Shown here one piece after another: positions 1 through 8,945 of a stretch of 64,000 bases of DNA. The stretch covers positions 5,828,001 to 5,892,000 of the forward strand of contig OZ253960.1 in assembly GCA_965267435.1 (NCBI GenBank), read 5' to 3'. A model generated the notes under the pieces. The model saw only the letters and a list, made by a program, of their open reading frames with translations. It did not search any database and was not told the origin of the DNA. Source of the DNA: JAWPMT01 sp965267435. Lineage in GTDB: Bacteria > Bacteroidota > Bacteroidia > Cytophagales > Cyclobacteriaceae. The translations under genes and the position numbers were made by a program. The first letter of the stretch is position 1; each line of letters opens with the position of its first letter.

Positions 1-375
1 GCTGGTCCGATACTAAATGAACTGGTGGCCATTTTGGAGGGGGAGATGGCAAGAGAGCAGGGAGACCTGGTAGCGGCGGAGAAGTTCTATCGGCAGGCTG
101 TAAAGATCGATGATACCTTGCCCTACAGCGAGCCAGAGCCGTTACCATTCGATGCACGGCATTGGCTGGGAGCTTTCTTGCTCGATCAAGGGCGCTATGT
201 GGAGGCAGAAGAGGTTTTTAGAAAGGAGCTTGCAGATCACCCCCACAATGGCTGGTCATTACATGGGCTGATCCAAGCCCTAAAGGCACAGGACAAGCCC
301 TATGATATGGAGCAGGAGGATTTTGAGTCCAGCTGGGCCAGGGCAGACATGTGGCTGGAGAGGGCAATCTTATAG
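1..375 (+). CDS. TPR-repeat protein, C-terminal fragment
   Basis: The reading frame is open from the first base of the window and stops at 373-375, so this is the last ~124 residues of a gene that begins upstream. It shows two helix-turn-helix units of tetratricopeptide type: a segment around 'EGEMAREQGDLVAAEKFYRQ' and a second around 'LGAFLLDQGRYVEAEEVFRK', each with the Gly/Ala, Tyr/Phe and Ala spacing of TPR helices. TPR proteins are protein-interaction scaffolds. The N-terminal part, which would name the protein (enzyme, lipoprotein or kinase), is missing, so no specific role can be given. An internal GTG at 25 is not a start, because the frame continues upstream of it. Confidence 0.8.
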   Translation, partial: AGPILNELVAILEGEMAREQGDLVAAEKFYRQAVKIDDTLPYSEPEPLPFDARHWLGAFLLDQGRYVEAEEVFRKELADHPHNGWSLHGLIQALKAQDKPYDMEQEDFESSWARADMWLERAIL

Positions 376-387
376 ATCTCATTATTA

Positions 388-473
388 TTTTACAATTGGG
401 TAAGAAATAGAGGCTGATTTGAAACCTTGACCTCTCTCATTCCGTGTGATCACATAGTTTTACAAATGGGTAA
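388..473 (+). promoter_or_regulatory. Two 16-bp direct repeats before padR, putative operator
   Basis: TTTTACAATTGGGTAA (388-403) and TTTTACAAATGGGTAA (458-473) differ at one base and are spaced exactly 70 bp apart in the short gap between the TPR gene and padR. The second copy ends two bases before the ATG at 476. The core TTTTACAAAT also occurs in tandem upstream of the unrelated padR gene at 39437-39766. Many PadR regulators repress their own operon, so an autoregulatory operator is a reasonable inference. Nothing proves binding. Confidence 0.5.
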
Positions 474-475
474 AA

Positions 476-805
476 ATGCGTAATCAACTGGGGGAGTTTG
501 AGGAGATCGTCTTGCTTTTGGTGGCTGCTCAGCACGACCATGCTTATGGTCTATCAATCACAAGGTCTATTGAAGGCGAGCTAGGCAGGTCAGTGACGAT
601 GAGCAGTGTGCACACGGCACTGTATCGCCTGGAGGAAAAAGGCCTGGTGCAGTCCCGGATCGGCTCGACGTCTGAAAGTCGACGGGGGCGCAGCAAGCGT
701 CTCTTCACCATCACGAGTTCCGGGAAGGAGGCGCTGGTACAGGCGCGAGAGGCTAGAGTGCATTTATGGAACCTAATCCCCGAGGCGGTAATCCCGACAT
801 CATGA
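476..805 (+). CDS. PadR-family transcriptional regulator
   Basis: A 109-residue winged-helix protein with the PadR pattern: an N-terminal 'LGEFEEIVLLLV' helix, 'AYGLSITRSIE', the recognition region 'SSVHTALYRLEEKGLV', and a wing with 'GRSKRLFTITSSGKEAL'. Members bind operator DNA as dimers and usually repress a neighbouring operon. The stop codon overlaps the start of the downstream permease (ATGA, 802-805), so the two are translationally coupled and the permease is the likely target. A direct repeat lies immediately upstream. The short C-terminus lacks the long dimerisation helix of classical PadR (subfamily 1), as usual in the PadR group linked to orphan permeases. The ligand is unknown. 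Confidence 0.93.
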   Translation: MRNQLGEFEEIVLLLVAAQHDHAYGLSITRSIEGELGRSVTMSSVHTALYRLEEKGLVQSRIGSTSESRRGRSKRLFTITSSGKEALVQAREARVHLWNLIPEAVIPTS

Positions 806-3426
806 AAAAGGTTCGAAAACCAGATCCGCCCCGTCTCGCCAATCGATTTTTCCAGTGGTACTGCCGCAATGAACTGCAGGACTCCATTCTTGGCGACATG
901 CACGAGCGCTTTGATGACCAGACCGAAAAGTTTGGTGCAATCAGGGCTCGATGGCGCTATTGGTTGATGGTCTTTCGATTTATGAACCGCCACACCCTGC
1001 GGTCCGTCCCCAACACATCAAATAGCTTTCTTAATCTGCAAGGGTCGCTGCGATCCTCTGTGAGGTATCTGCGGCGGCACAAAGGATATGCGCTCTTGAA
1101 TATTGGCGGATTGGCGACGGGCCTGGCTTGTTGTCTGCTCATCTACCACTTCTTGCGACATGAGCTTTCGTATGATCAGTTTCACTCTCATACAGATCAG
1201 GTTTTCAGGATCAACACGCTGAACTACGATGCTGCTGGGAATTTCGAACCCTTCGCCAACACAGCACCCGCCCTTGCACCGGGTATTCGAGGTGTATTTC
1301 CACAGGTGGAGAGTATTTCGCAGTTGAGGTACGCACTCCGATCCAATCTGCGTGTTGGCGATCGTGGATACTTTGAGAATGGTGGATTCTATGCTGACTC
1401 CGTGTTCCTGGAAATGTTTGACTTCCCTTGGCTAGCTGGGGATCGCGCATCGGCTTTGGATGAACCTAATTCGGTGGTGATTACCAAGGACCTGGCAATG
1501 AAGTACTTCAACCAGGCGACACCGATTGGCGAAATTCTTACACTGAACAATGCTCAGACATTGGAGATCACCGGGGTGCTCGACAACATTCCCAGCAATT
1601 CCCACATCCAGTTCGACTTTCTGGTTTCCTTCTCCACTTACCGGGTTCCTGATGGTTACTTCTCCGATTTGACTAGCTGGCGCTGGCTGGGTTTCCTTAC
1701 CTACGTGCAACTATCTCCCGAGGCTGACCCGAAGCTATTCAACTCCCTATTGAATGATCTGTATCAATCCAAGTTGTCCGGATCAACCGTCTTTGATGAG
1801 CTGGCCCTGCAACCGCTGAAAGATATCTACTTTGGTTCCACAGGTGTTATCGACGATCTGGCCAGTCCTCTCAGAAGTGGTAGTTTCAGTGCGCTGTCGA
1901 CGCTGACGATCATCGCGGTGATGGTGCTGCTGATTGCTGCTTTCAACTTTGCCAATCTCTCCGTGGCCATGGCGCTCAACAGAGGTAAGGAAATGGGCCT
2001 TCGTAAGATCATCGGAGCCACTCGCTCAATCCTCATATTCCAATCATTGATGGAGGCGTGGCTCGTGTCTATAGCAGCTCTGGCTGTCGCCTACTTACTG
2101 TTTTGGACATCGTACCCTTTGATCAGTGACCTTGTTGGATGGCAATGGTCTTTGAGTATCAAAGAGGTAGTTTGGGAGGCACCATTTGTCATATTGATAG
2201 TGATTGCCCTCGCATCTCTGGCAGCATTGTATCCGGCCATCCTACTGGCCCGTCTAAAAGTAGACCGCGCTTTGTCACAGATCAAAGTACGAGGCGGAAG
2301 CACACTGGCCAAAAATGTGATGGTCGTCACTCAGTTTACAATGGCCCTGGCCTTGATTGTAGCCACACTGGTAGTGAGTAGGCAATTAAGTTACTTGAGG
2401 ACGCAAGAGATGGGCTTTGATAGTGAGCGCGTAATGGTTGTCAAATTACCTCCCGGTGACATGACACGATATTATGATCGCTTCAAGAAGGTGCTTCTCC
2501 AGAGTGCCAACGTGGTCAGCGTCAGCCGTAGCGAGAGATTGATCGGAGAGCCCTGGCCCGTAAACAGCGTCCGACTGGAAGGACAGTCCCAGGAAGACGC
2601 GAAAATGGTGGCGGGGAATCTGGTGGATTTTGATTACCTGGAGACAATTGGCGCTGAGATCAAAGCGGGCCGATCATTTGATGAAGCTTTTGCCACAGAC
2701 TCCTTGCAAAGCATAATTATTAATGAGCGCGCGGCCAATTATCTCGGGCTCGAAGATGCTATTGGGAGGAAGCTCCATTTCTTTGATTTACAGGGTCCAA
2801 GGACAGTCATCGGTGTTGTTGATGATTTCCATTTTTCGTCCTTGCATGAGGACGTTGGTCCCATGGTAATGGTGATACCATTTATTGCGGTCGAGCAACT
2901 GTACATTCGGTTGAGTCCGGGACTCTTAAACGACCGAATCCGGGAAGTGGCCACCTTATGGGAGCAAGTAGCTCCCGGTGTTACCCTGGAGTGGAAATTC
3001 ATGGATGACCACCTCAACACACTTTATGAGCAGGAGGAGCGTCTGGCCAATTTCATTACGGGGTTCTCTATCTTGGCGATCATCCTGTCCTGCCTGGGAT
3101 TGTATGGATTGGTAGCCTTCATGGTCCGGAATCGGATGAAGGAAGTGGGTATTCGTAAGGTGCTGGGTGCGTCGATTCCATCGTTGGTGAAGTTGCTAGG
3201 GGGACACTACGCCCTGTTGCTGGCAGTAGCTGTTGCGATGGCATTGCCTAGTGTGAGCTGGCTGTTGGAGAGATGGCTCGAAAACTATCCCTACCGCATT
3301 CAAATCTCCTGGGCCGTCCACCTTGTAGCGATTGGTACTCTGGGCGTAGTGGCTGTGGTGACTATTTGTGCGCAAGCCATCTCTGCCGCTTTGACTGACC
3401 CGGCGCGAATCCTTCGCGATGAGTGA
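802..3426 (+). CDS. FtsX/MacB-type ABC permease, PadR-linked orphan (ADOP-like)
   Basis: An 874-residue inner-membrane protein built as two tandem MacB/FtsX halves. Residues ~1-70 are a cytoplasmic prefix domain with the motif 'WYCRNELQDSILGDMHERF', which is shared, with changes, by the other three large permeases of this window. Then come TM1 (~96-116), a large periplasmic domain, three TMs (~373-492), a fifth TM (~507-530), a second periplasmic domain and three C-terminal TMs with the 'EVGIRKVLGAS' coupling motif. The start at 802 is chosen over 766 because it gives the ATGA overlap with padR and begins directly at the prefix domain. No ATPase gene is adjacent. Such permeases work with LolD/MacB-like ATPases in mechanotransmission, lipoprotein handling or peptide/antibiotic export; the substrate here is unknown. 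Confidence 0.9.
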   Translation: MKKVRKPDPPRLANRFFQWYCRNELQDSILGDMHERFDDQTEKFGAIRARWRYWLMVFRFMNRHTLRSVPNTSNSFLNLQGSLRSSVRYLRRHKGYALLNIGGLATGLACCLLIYHFLRHELSYDQFHSHTDQVFRINTLNYDAAGNFEPFANTAPALAPGIRGVFPQVESISQLRYALRSNLRVGDRGYFENGGFYADSVFLEMFDFPWLAGDRASALDEPNSVVITKDLAMKYFNQATPIGEILTLNNAQTLEITGVLDNIPSNSHIQFDFLVSFSTYRVPDGYFSDLTSWRWLGFLTYVQLSPEADPKLFNSLLNDLYQSKLSGSTVFDELALQPLKDIYFGSTGVIDDLASPLRSGSFSALSTLTIIAVMVLLIAAFNFANLSVAMALNRGKEMGLRKIIGATRSILIFQSLMEAWLVSIAALAVAYLLFWTSYPLISDLVGWQWSLSIKEVVWEAPFVILIVIALASLAALYPAILLARLKVDRALSQIKVRGGSTLAKNVMVVTQFTMALALIVATLVVSRQLSYLRTQEMGFDSERVMVVKLPPGDMTRYYDRFKKVLLQSANVVSVSRSERLIGEPWPVNSVRLEGQSQEDAKMVAGNLVDFDYLETIGAEIKAGRSFDEAFATDSLQSIIINERAANYLGLEDAIGRKLHFFDLQGPRTVIGVVDDFHFSSLHEDVGPMVMVIPFIAVEQLYIRLSPGLLNDRIREVATLWEQVAPGVTLEWKFMDDHLNTLYEQEERLANFITGFSILAIILSCLGLYGLVAFMVRNRMKEVGIRKVLGASIPSLVKLLGGHYALLLAVAVAMALPSVSWLLERWLENYPYRIQISWAVHLVAIGTLGVVAVVTICAQAISAALTDPARILRDE

Positions 3427-3435
3427 ATGGCTTTC

Positions 3436-4860
3436 TTACTGAAATTGGATTGGTGAGGTCGAGTATTGCTTGTCACCGGGTAGTTTCCCTCGGAGGAATT
3501 GCTTCACGTGTTCCATCACCCCCTCAGCTTCCAGTAACAGGCCATTGGTGTCATGCCCCATGTTTTGGACTACGATACTTTCAGCATATTCGAATTCGTC
3601 GCGCATTTCGTTTACCGTCGCCAAGGGCGTTCTTCCATCCAAATCGCCAGAAATAAACAGGGTAGGTACCTGGCAATCCAGCGGTGTTCGGAAGTCTTCT
3701 GGCAGTTCCTCGACGCCGAGACGCTCACAAATTCCAGGGTAGGGGAAATTGGCAATGTCCGCGAGCCAATGGTCGTTTTGAGCGGCGAGTCTTGCTTTCC
3801 TCCCCCCAGATGCTCCCGAAGCACAATCCATGCAGGTCCCCATGATATTGAGACCCACACCGCGGCGGTAGTAGGCGTGGTACGTGCCCGTGGCCATGCC
3901 TGAGTAGTCGCCGGTTTTCAGGGGATTGAAGTCAGAGGGTATCGTGCTTATGAACTCCTTTCTACCTATCATTCCAGCGACGAAGCTCTTGAAAAGGAAT
4001 GAAGTAATAAGAATTTCCCGATCCCCATCGTCAGTACTGATTGACACGGTCACTGGAGTTACAGCCAGCGCATTACTCGTTTCCAGGATGAAGTCGTACA
4101 GGTCTGGAAATTCGGCTTTTGCCAAATCATCGATCTTCCGCAGTTCATGATCCAAGTCCTCCGGCAGTTTGTAGGTATTGTTATAACCCTCCACGCCAGC
4201 CAGGACTGCCCGATCGATTGAGCTCTCGAAATACCTCAGTACCGCAAGTCCCAAGTGTGAGCCATAACTCATCCCGACGATATTGATCTTGTCGTAGCCG
4301 AGGACCTGTTGCAGCGCGCGAACATCATGAGCGCTCTCCTTCGTAGTGTACGCGCTCAGGTCGATCCCTCTGGCTTCGAGTTCCTCCTTGCAGTCTCTAG
4401 CCACTTCTTCGTGCAGTTGTATGCTAAGCTCCTCGGTGATAGCCACACCCATAGGGTAGGAAGCTGAGGCTTCACATTCCAGTCCATTTAGTGACATCCC
4501 AGTCCCACGTTGATCAAGAACGATGACGTCCGCGATGGTAGCCAGGCTTGTATACAGTTCGTAGCGGCTTCTTTTGATGGCTGGAGCACCGGGGCCTCCT
4601 TCGAAAAAGAAGATGGGGGAGACGAATGAGTCTTCCGGGCCTTTGATGCGAAGGAAGGTAAGCTCGAGTCGCCCAGAGGAGGGAGCGGATCTTACTGCTG
4701 GAACTGGCATTGTCCCCAGTTCGGCCAGCGTAGAATCATTTCTGCTTTTGAAATAATAGGGTTCAAGGTTCACCAGGGATAGCGCCTGTTGCCCGCTAAC
4801 CCAACTACAGGCCATTAGGAGGAAGAAGAGACTGAAAACTGCCTTGTGATGGGCGATCAT
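3436..4860 (-). CDS. Exported alpha/beta hydrolase, peptidase S33-like
   Basis: A 474-residue alpha/beta-hydrolase of the proline-iminopeptidase/tripeptidyl-aminopeptidase type. In order (numbered from the chosen start): oxyanion-loop 'EGGPG', strand motif 'LDQRGTG', nucleophile elbow 'GMSYGSH' (Ser198), an insert/cap region, then 'SGDLDGRTP' (Asp408) and 'NMGHD' (His436), which complete a triad. The N-terminus 'HHKAVFSLFFLLMAC' is a signal peptide. A Cys follows LMA, so it may be a lipoprotein, although cleavage after VSG is also possible. The start at 4860 is preferred; an in-frame upstream ATG at 4896 would put 12 polar residues before the signal. It is convergent with the permease gene. 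It likely cleaves short peptides or esters in the periplasm; the substrate is not deducible. Confidence 0.88.
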   Translation of the reverse strand: MIAHHKAVFSLFFLLMACSWVSGQQALSLVNLEPYYFKSRNDSTLAELGTMPVPAVRSAPSSGRLELTFLRIKGPEDSFVSPIFFFEGGPGAPAIKRSRYELYTSLATIADVIVLDQRGTGMSLNGLECEASASYPMGVAITEELSIQLHEEVARDCKEELEARGIDLSAYTTKESAHDVRALQQVLGYDKINIVGMSYGSHLGLAVLRYFESSIDRAVLAGVEGYNNTYKLPEDLDHELRKIDDLAKAEFPDLYDFILETSNALAVTPVTVSISTDDGDREILITSFLFKSFVAGMIGRKEFISTIPSDFNPLKTGDYSGMATGTYHAYYRRGVGLNIMGTCMDCASGASGGRKARLAAQNDHWLADIANFPYPGICERLGVEELPEDFRTPLDCQVPTLFISGDLDGRTPLATVNEMRDEFEYAESIVVQNMGHDTNGLLLEAEGVMEHVKQFLRGKLPGDKQYSTSPIQFQ

Positions 4861-4921
4861 TACTATAGTGTACGAATGGCTTTGGGCTGCTGCCATGGGC
4901 TTTCATACAAAGCCAAATGTG

Positions 4922-5146
4922 TTATCCAACTGACGCTTGACGTGCGATTTTGACGATGCCCACTACCATAATTACTCCTATGACAACAAAGGCACCTGCA
5001 GGGTAGTTTTGCCGAGGGTGATCATCCCAGACTTCGAGGAAGCCTCTCTTGAACCCTGACCTTGCCCAGCGGTAGGTGACGCCAATTGGTTTGACAACGC
5101 TGTAGAATATCAGTTCACTAATCACGTAAGTCAAAAATTCAAGCAT
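4922..5146 (-). CDS. Small membrane protein, unknown
   Basis: A 74-residue protein that I do not recognise. It has an N-terminal amphipathic or hydrophobic stretch ('FLTYVISELIFYSVVKPIG'), a basic middle containing 'RWARSGFKRGF', a polar loop 'DDHPRQNYPAG', and one clear transmembrane helix near residues 50-68 ('FVVIGVIMVVGIVKIA'). It lies between two same-strand genes, 61 bp upstream of the hydrolase and 53 bp downstream of the glycoside hydrolase, with no gene on the other strand. The membrane-protein composition and fit into the gap support a real gene. No function can be assigned. Confidence 0.6.
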   Translation of the reverse strand: MLEFLTYVISELIFYSVVKPIGVTYRWARSGFKRGFLEVWDDHPRQNYPAGAFVVIGVIMVVGIVKIARQASVG

Positions 5147-5199
5147 GAGATAGGAGTTCTGATGAGATACTTCCTGAAACGAGCCTCTTGCCTTTGAGG

Positions 5200-7929
5200 T
5201 TATTTCTTGATAACCAGGGATGGATCGATCGGGTAGCGACCAAAGTCCTTACCATAAATAGCAATACCTCCCTCGCCCTGTGTTTCTATCCTGACTTTCA
5301 AAGTACCCTCCTCGGCAATTTGGGTCCGCAAGGATTCATCCAGAGGCACCTTTATCAGGTAACCATACGACCCGGCTTCCCGCAGCTTGCGGTCCTGAGG
5401 TTGGGCCATCCATGAAAGTGCCCCCTGGTGGTCCGCAGGATCATCCGGCAAGAGTGTTTTGCTCACATTCTCGCCATTGATGGAGACCTGGACAATGGAC
5501 GGGAATAGTATCTCATCACTCATTGGGTAGGAGTTGGGATTGCTGCTGGGGGCGACTCGTGATCCCTTCATAAAATCCTGATTTCGGTCGTATTCCTCCA
5601 TGTCTTTGACGAAGAGCTCTTTGGCCGAAGCCTCAATGATAAAATAGGCCTCCTCCGCATTTTCAAGCTTGGCGCTGCCGGGCACCTCGATGGAATATTC
5701 GAAATAACCCTCACCGGCGCCATTCACTTTTTTGCCATCCAATACATTCCACTGCTTTTTCGACCACTCGGCACCGCTGAAGTCCTTCGGGGAGACAGTC
5801 AACAGCTCTACACCTCGCGCACCTCGGGCGCCGGTGGTCGAGACGAAGACGAAGTTCCGATGCACGGTGTCGCCGTCCGAGGTTTTTAGATAGAAGTGCA
5901 CTGTTGAAAGTCCATTAAAGGACGGAGACTCAATCTCAAGCGACTCCAATTCCCCCTGCGTCCAAGCCTCATAAGGGATCTGGCGATCGCCCATTTTCTG
6001 GTATTTTGTTACCTCTCCAAGCTCATTGACAGATGATAGGCCATACTCTAGCGTCAGCTCATTGCCGACATCCCTGGACGTCATCGAAGAGAGAAACAGT
6101 GCGACCGTCAGCGTCTCACCGGCTTCAACCGAATAGGCGATGTCCTGTCCGGTGCTTATGTAGATGTATGAATGCAGGTCGTTCAGGGTCATGCCAGGTA
6201 TGACATCTGGAAGTCCCGTGAACTTCTCAGTGCGATCAAAGCGCCAGTAGCCGTTCCACTCATTGATCACATCGTGGTGCTCCGTGTAGAGCCAGCCCCC
6301 AATCTTGGGATACTTGCGGAAGGTATTGATCATGCGATGGTAGTCCCAACTCCAATCGACATCGCCGGTGCTGCCATCGTAGCCCCAGACATTGCCACAT
6401 TCCGAATTGATGTTGGGTTCCGGGCCTTGAGTGTAGCCTTCTTCGTAGTGGAAGGTGCTGCCGACAAAACTGTTGTCGCTGATGTTTTTGAGGTGCTCTT
6501 CCCAGGCATATCCAGGCAGGTACACATGCCATGAGTTGATATCGGTTATGGTATGGCCGCGACCACAGCAGATGGAATTGTCCTCTACGAGCCGGGTAGA
6601 ATCGATGGACTTTGCGAGGTGGTACATGGACTCCAACCACTTCATGGTCTTCGGTAAATATTGCCGCTGACCATCGACATTGGTCACCATCCCCCAAGTC
6701 TCATTGATGATCACCCATGAGAAGATGGACGGGTGGTTGTAGTCCCTCTTGATCATTTTGCGAAGCGTGTAAGTCGACTCGTTTTGCATGCGCTCTTCCG
6801 GCTCTCCCCAGCTATTGGGCAGGTCCTCCATCACGAGCAAGCCCAATTTATCCGCCCAATAGAGCTTTCTGGGCACTTCTACCTTGATGTGGGTTCGGAT
6901 GCCATTCAGCCCGATGGACTTGCTTCTTTCGATTTCTTCGATGATGAATTCCTCGCTTGGGAAGGTGTAATAGCCGTCGGGATGATACGACTGGTCCAAT
7001 GCCAGCTGAAGGTAGATGGGCTCGTTGTTCAGGGCAATGTAGGGGATATCGGTTCCGGGCAGACTCATCGTGCTGATCTTCCGCATGCCGAAGTAGGTGC
7101 TCAACTGGTCTTCGCCGTATTCGACGTTGACGTCATATAGATGAGGATCGTCGAGGGTCCAGAGGCGATGGTTGGGGATGGGAATGGTGGTGCTCGCGAC
7201 GTATTGATCCTTTTGAAATTGGATCGAGCCAGTGAGGGTTACTCCTTCAGTGGTTATATTGATTCGAGCTTGGGTCTCCTCGCTGGTCGCGTCCGACAAG
7301 TAGGCTGTTACCGTGGCCATTCCCTTGTCGATATCGGGCGAAACGTGCACTTGCTCCAGGTATTGTTGCCCTCGACCTTCCAGATAAACGGTTTGCCAAA
7401 TGCCACGGGCATTGCCATAACCTTGCTTACCATACAGGGTGTGCGCTCGCCGAATGTCGTCGACACGGACTACCAGTTGCTGCGTCTCGCCGTGCTTCAC
7501 GTAGGGACTGAGGTCAAACTCAAACGGGACATAGCCACCTTGGTGGCTGCCCAGCAGTCTACCATCTAGCCAAACATGGGTTTCCCAATCGGCGGCTCCG
7601 ATGATGAGATAGGTCCTTTGGCCTTCCCAGGAGGCAGGGACTGTTATCTCTCGTCGGTACCATCCGATATCAGCTTCGTCTTCGAGGCCCGATAATTTGG
7701 ATCCCCAGGGAAAGGGCACAGTGATTTCCTGGCCATAATCGGTGCCTTGGGAGTACCATTCTCCCGTCAGACCCTCATTTGTACTATCAAATCGGAAGTC
7801 CCATTGACCGTTCAGGTTGATCCAGTCGGTCCTCATCTTGATAGGGTTGGGGTGTTCGGGGAGGGGGATGGATTGCGAGTGAGCGACTCTGAGAATGAGC
7901 GCCAAGGCCAAGGGAAGTAGGTATTTCAT
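5200..7929 (-). CDS. Exported glycoside hydrolase family 2 protein
   Basis: A 909-residue GH2 enzyme (beta-galactosidase/beta-glucuronidase/beta-mannosidase superfamily). Residues 1-18 form a signal peptide. Residues ~20-185 are the jelly-roll sugar-binding domain, with 'LNGQWDFRFDS', 'GWYRREITVP' and 'HVWLDGRLLGSHQGGY'. Residues ~190-290 are the immunoglobulin-like domain, followed by the TIM barrel with 'GIRTHIK', the acid/base in 'SWVIINETWG' (Glu410) and the probable nucleophile in 'NINSECGN' (Glu510). Spacing between the two glutamates matches the family. The ~300-residue C-terminal extension is beta-rich. Many Bacteroidota GH2 enzymes act on plant or algal polysaccharide side chains, but no SusC/SusD pair lies nearby, so the substrate is open. 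Confidence 0.93.
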   Translation of the reverse strand: MKYLLPLALALILRVAHSQSIPLPEHPNPIKMRTDWINLNGQWDFRFDSTNEGLTGEWYSQGTDYGQEITVPFPWGSKLSGLEDEADIGWYRREITVPASWEGQRTYLIIGAADWETHVWLDGRLLGSHQGGYVPFEFDLSPYVKHGETQQLVVRVDDIRRAHTLYGKQGYGNARGIWQTVYLEGRGQQYLEQVHVSPDIDKGMATVTAYLSDATSEETQARINITTEGVTLTGSIQFQKDQYVASTTIPIPNHRLWTLDDPHLYDVNVEYGEDQLSTYFGMRKISTMSLPGTDIPYIALNNEPIYLQLALDQSYHPDGYYTFPSEEFIIEEIERSKSIGLNGIRTHIKVEVPRKLYWADKLGLLVMEDLPNSWGEPEERMQNESTYTLRKMIKRDYNHPSIFSWVIINETWGMVTNVDGQRQYLPKTMKWLESMYHLAKSIDSTRLVEDNSICCGRGHTITDINSWHVYLPGYAWEEHLKNISDNSFVGSTFHYEEGYTQGPEPNINSECGNVWGYDGSTGDVDWSWDYHRMINTFRKYPKIGGWLYTEHHDVINEWNGYWRFDRTEKFTGLPDVIPGMTLNDLHSYIYISTGQDIAYSVEAGETLTVALFLSSMTSRDVGNELTLEYGLSSVNELGEVTKYQKMGDRQIPYEAWTQGELESLEIESPSFNGLSTVHFYLKTSDGDTVHRNFVFVSTTGARGARGVELLTVSPKDFSGAEWSKKQWNVLDGKKVNGAGEGYFEYSIEVPGSAKLENAEEAYFIIEASAKELFVKDMEEYDRNQDFMKGSRVAPSSNPNSYPMSDEILFPSIVQVSINGENVSKTLLPDDPADHQGALSWMAQPQDRKLREAGSYGYLIKVPLDESLRTQIAEEGTLKVRIETQGEGGIAIYGKDFGRYPIDPSLVIKK

Positions 7930-8213
7930 GGGGTCAAAAACAATTGCCGGAAAAAGGTAGCGAATTAATTGTTATTCCGTTGCTGTCCGGTCGAACGGGG
8001 ATCACCATGCGCTAATTGCTTCAGTCCTTTCCTGCCCACTGGTGATTCACAATTCTAAGTCAGCCCGCTCCTGAGATATTTGCGAAAAGTAAGAATTGGC
8101 CTTTGACGGTTTGGCAAACATCGCTTTCCATAATCCAATTGCATTCATATTATTTGCTGCAAACACACGTTCTACCGATGAGCAATGCATCATTGTGATA
8201 CGCACGCTATTGT

Positions 8214-8945
8214 ATGACCGATATAGTAGACTACTTAGTTTTCAATGCTGCCTACGAGGACGTATTTGCCGTCACATTGATTTATTTTATGACGTTGTAT
8301 TTCGGCCTCGCTCCCCTGTTCCTGGGGGTCTGCCAGCTTTTGGAAAGGTGGGGCTTGGTCAACAAAATCAACCCAACGAAGCTGACAAGAGATCAAGCAT
8401 TTTATGAGATGAAGCATTCTCTCGTCTCTATTCTTGTGTTTGGGCTATCCGGCGTAGTGCTTATGTATTTCATCAGGGTAGGGCTCATTGCGCTGAGACC
8501 AAACACCACCTTCAATGTCACCATGGGGCTGATTGCCTTGACAGTCTGGAATGAACTGCACTTTTTTGTAGTCCATAGATTAATGCATCTGCCCTTCTTC
8601 ATGAGGAGGGTACACGCTGTCCATCACAGATCGCACGTTCCATCGGTGTTCTCTGTTTATAGCTTTCACTGGTTTGAGAGCCTATTGCTCAGCACTGTCC
8701 CACTTACCCTTGCTACGTGGATGCTCCTGCCTTCCCTGAGCATCCTGATATTTCCTGTTATGAGTTTGCTGCTCAACCTGTCGGGTCATTGTAATTACCG
8801 ATTTGGTACTGGCCTTGGCGGGCCTTGGTGGACATTCGGCTCGCGCCACAACGACCATCACCAGCGAGGCACTATTAACTTCGGATTTGTGACGCATTTG
8901 TTCGATCATTTCTTCGGGCAGTCACGCAAAGATTATTCAAAATGA
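8214..8945 (+). CDS. Fatty acid hydroxylase / sterol desaturase family protein
   Basis: A 243-residue membrane diiron enzyme of the FA-hydroxylase superfamily. Histidine boxes are complete: HRLMH (121-125), HAVHH (134-138) with a further His at 141, His192 in 'SGHCNYRFG', and HNDHH (212-216). Hydrophobic helices lie near 15-40, 68-93, 102-120 and 155-190. Members use O2 and two electrons to hydroxylate or desaturate lipid chains, carotenoids or sterols at the cytoplasmic membrane. The gene is first of a three-gene run; its stop overlaps the next start (ATGA, 8942-8945), so it probably works on the same lipid as the downstream synthase. The substrate cannot be read from the sequence. Confidence 0.9.
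   Translation: MTDIVDYLVFNAAYEDVFAVTLIYFMTLYFGLAPLFLGVCQLLERWGLVNKINPTKLTRDQAFYEMKHSLVSILVFGLSGVVLMYFIRVGLIALRPNTTFNVTMGLIALTVWNELHFFVVHRLMHLPFFMRRVHAVHHRSHVPSVFSVYSFHWFESLLLSTVPLTLATWMLLPSLSILIFPVMSLLLNLSGHCNYRFGTGLGGPWWTFGSRHNDHHQRGTINFGFVTHLFDHFFGQSRKDYSK

Noticed and set aside
766..801. An extended N-terminus of the first permease
   Set aside because: The extra 12 residues are encoded within padR in another frame, and the ATGA overlap at 802 gives the same coupling as in the two other units.
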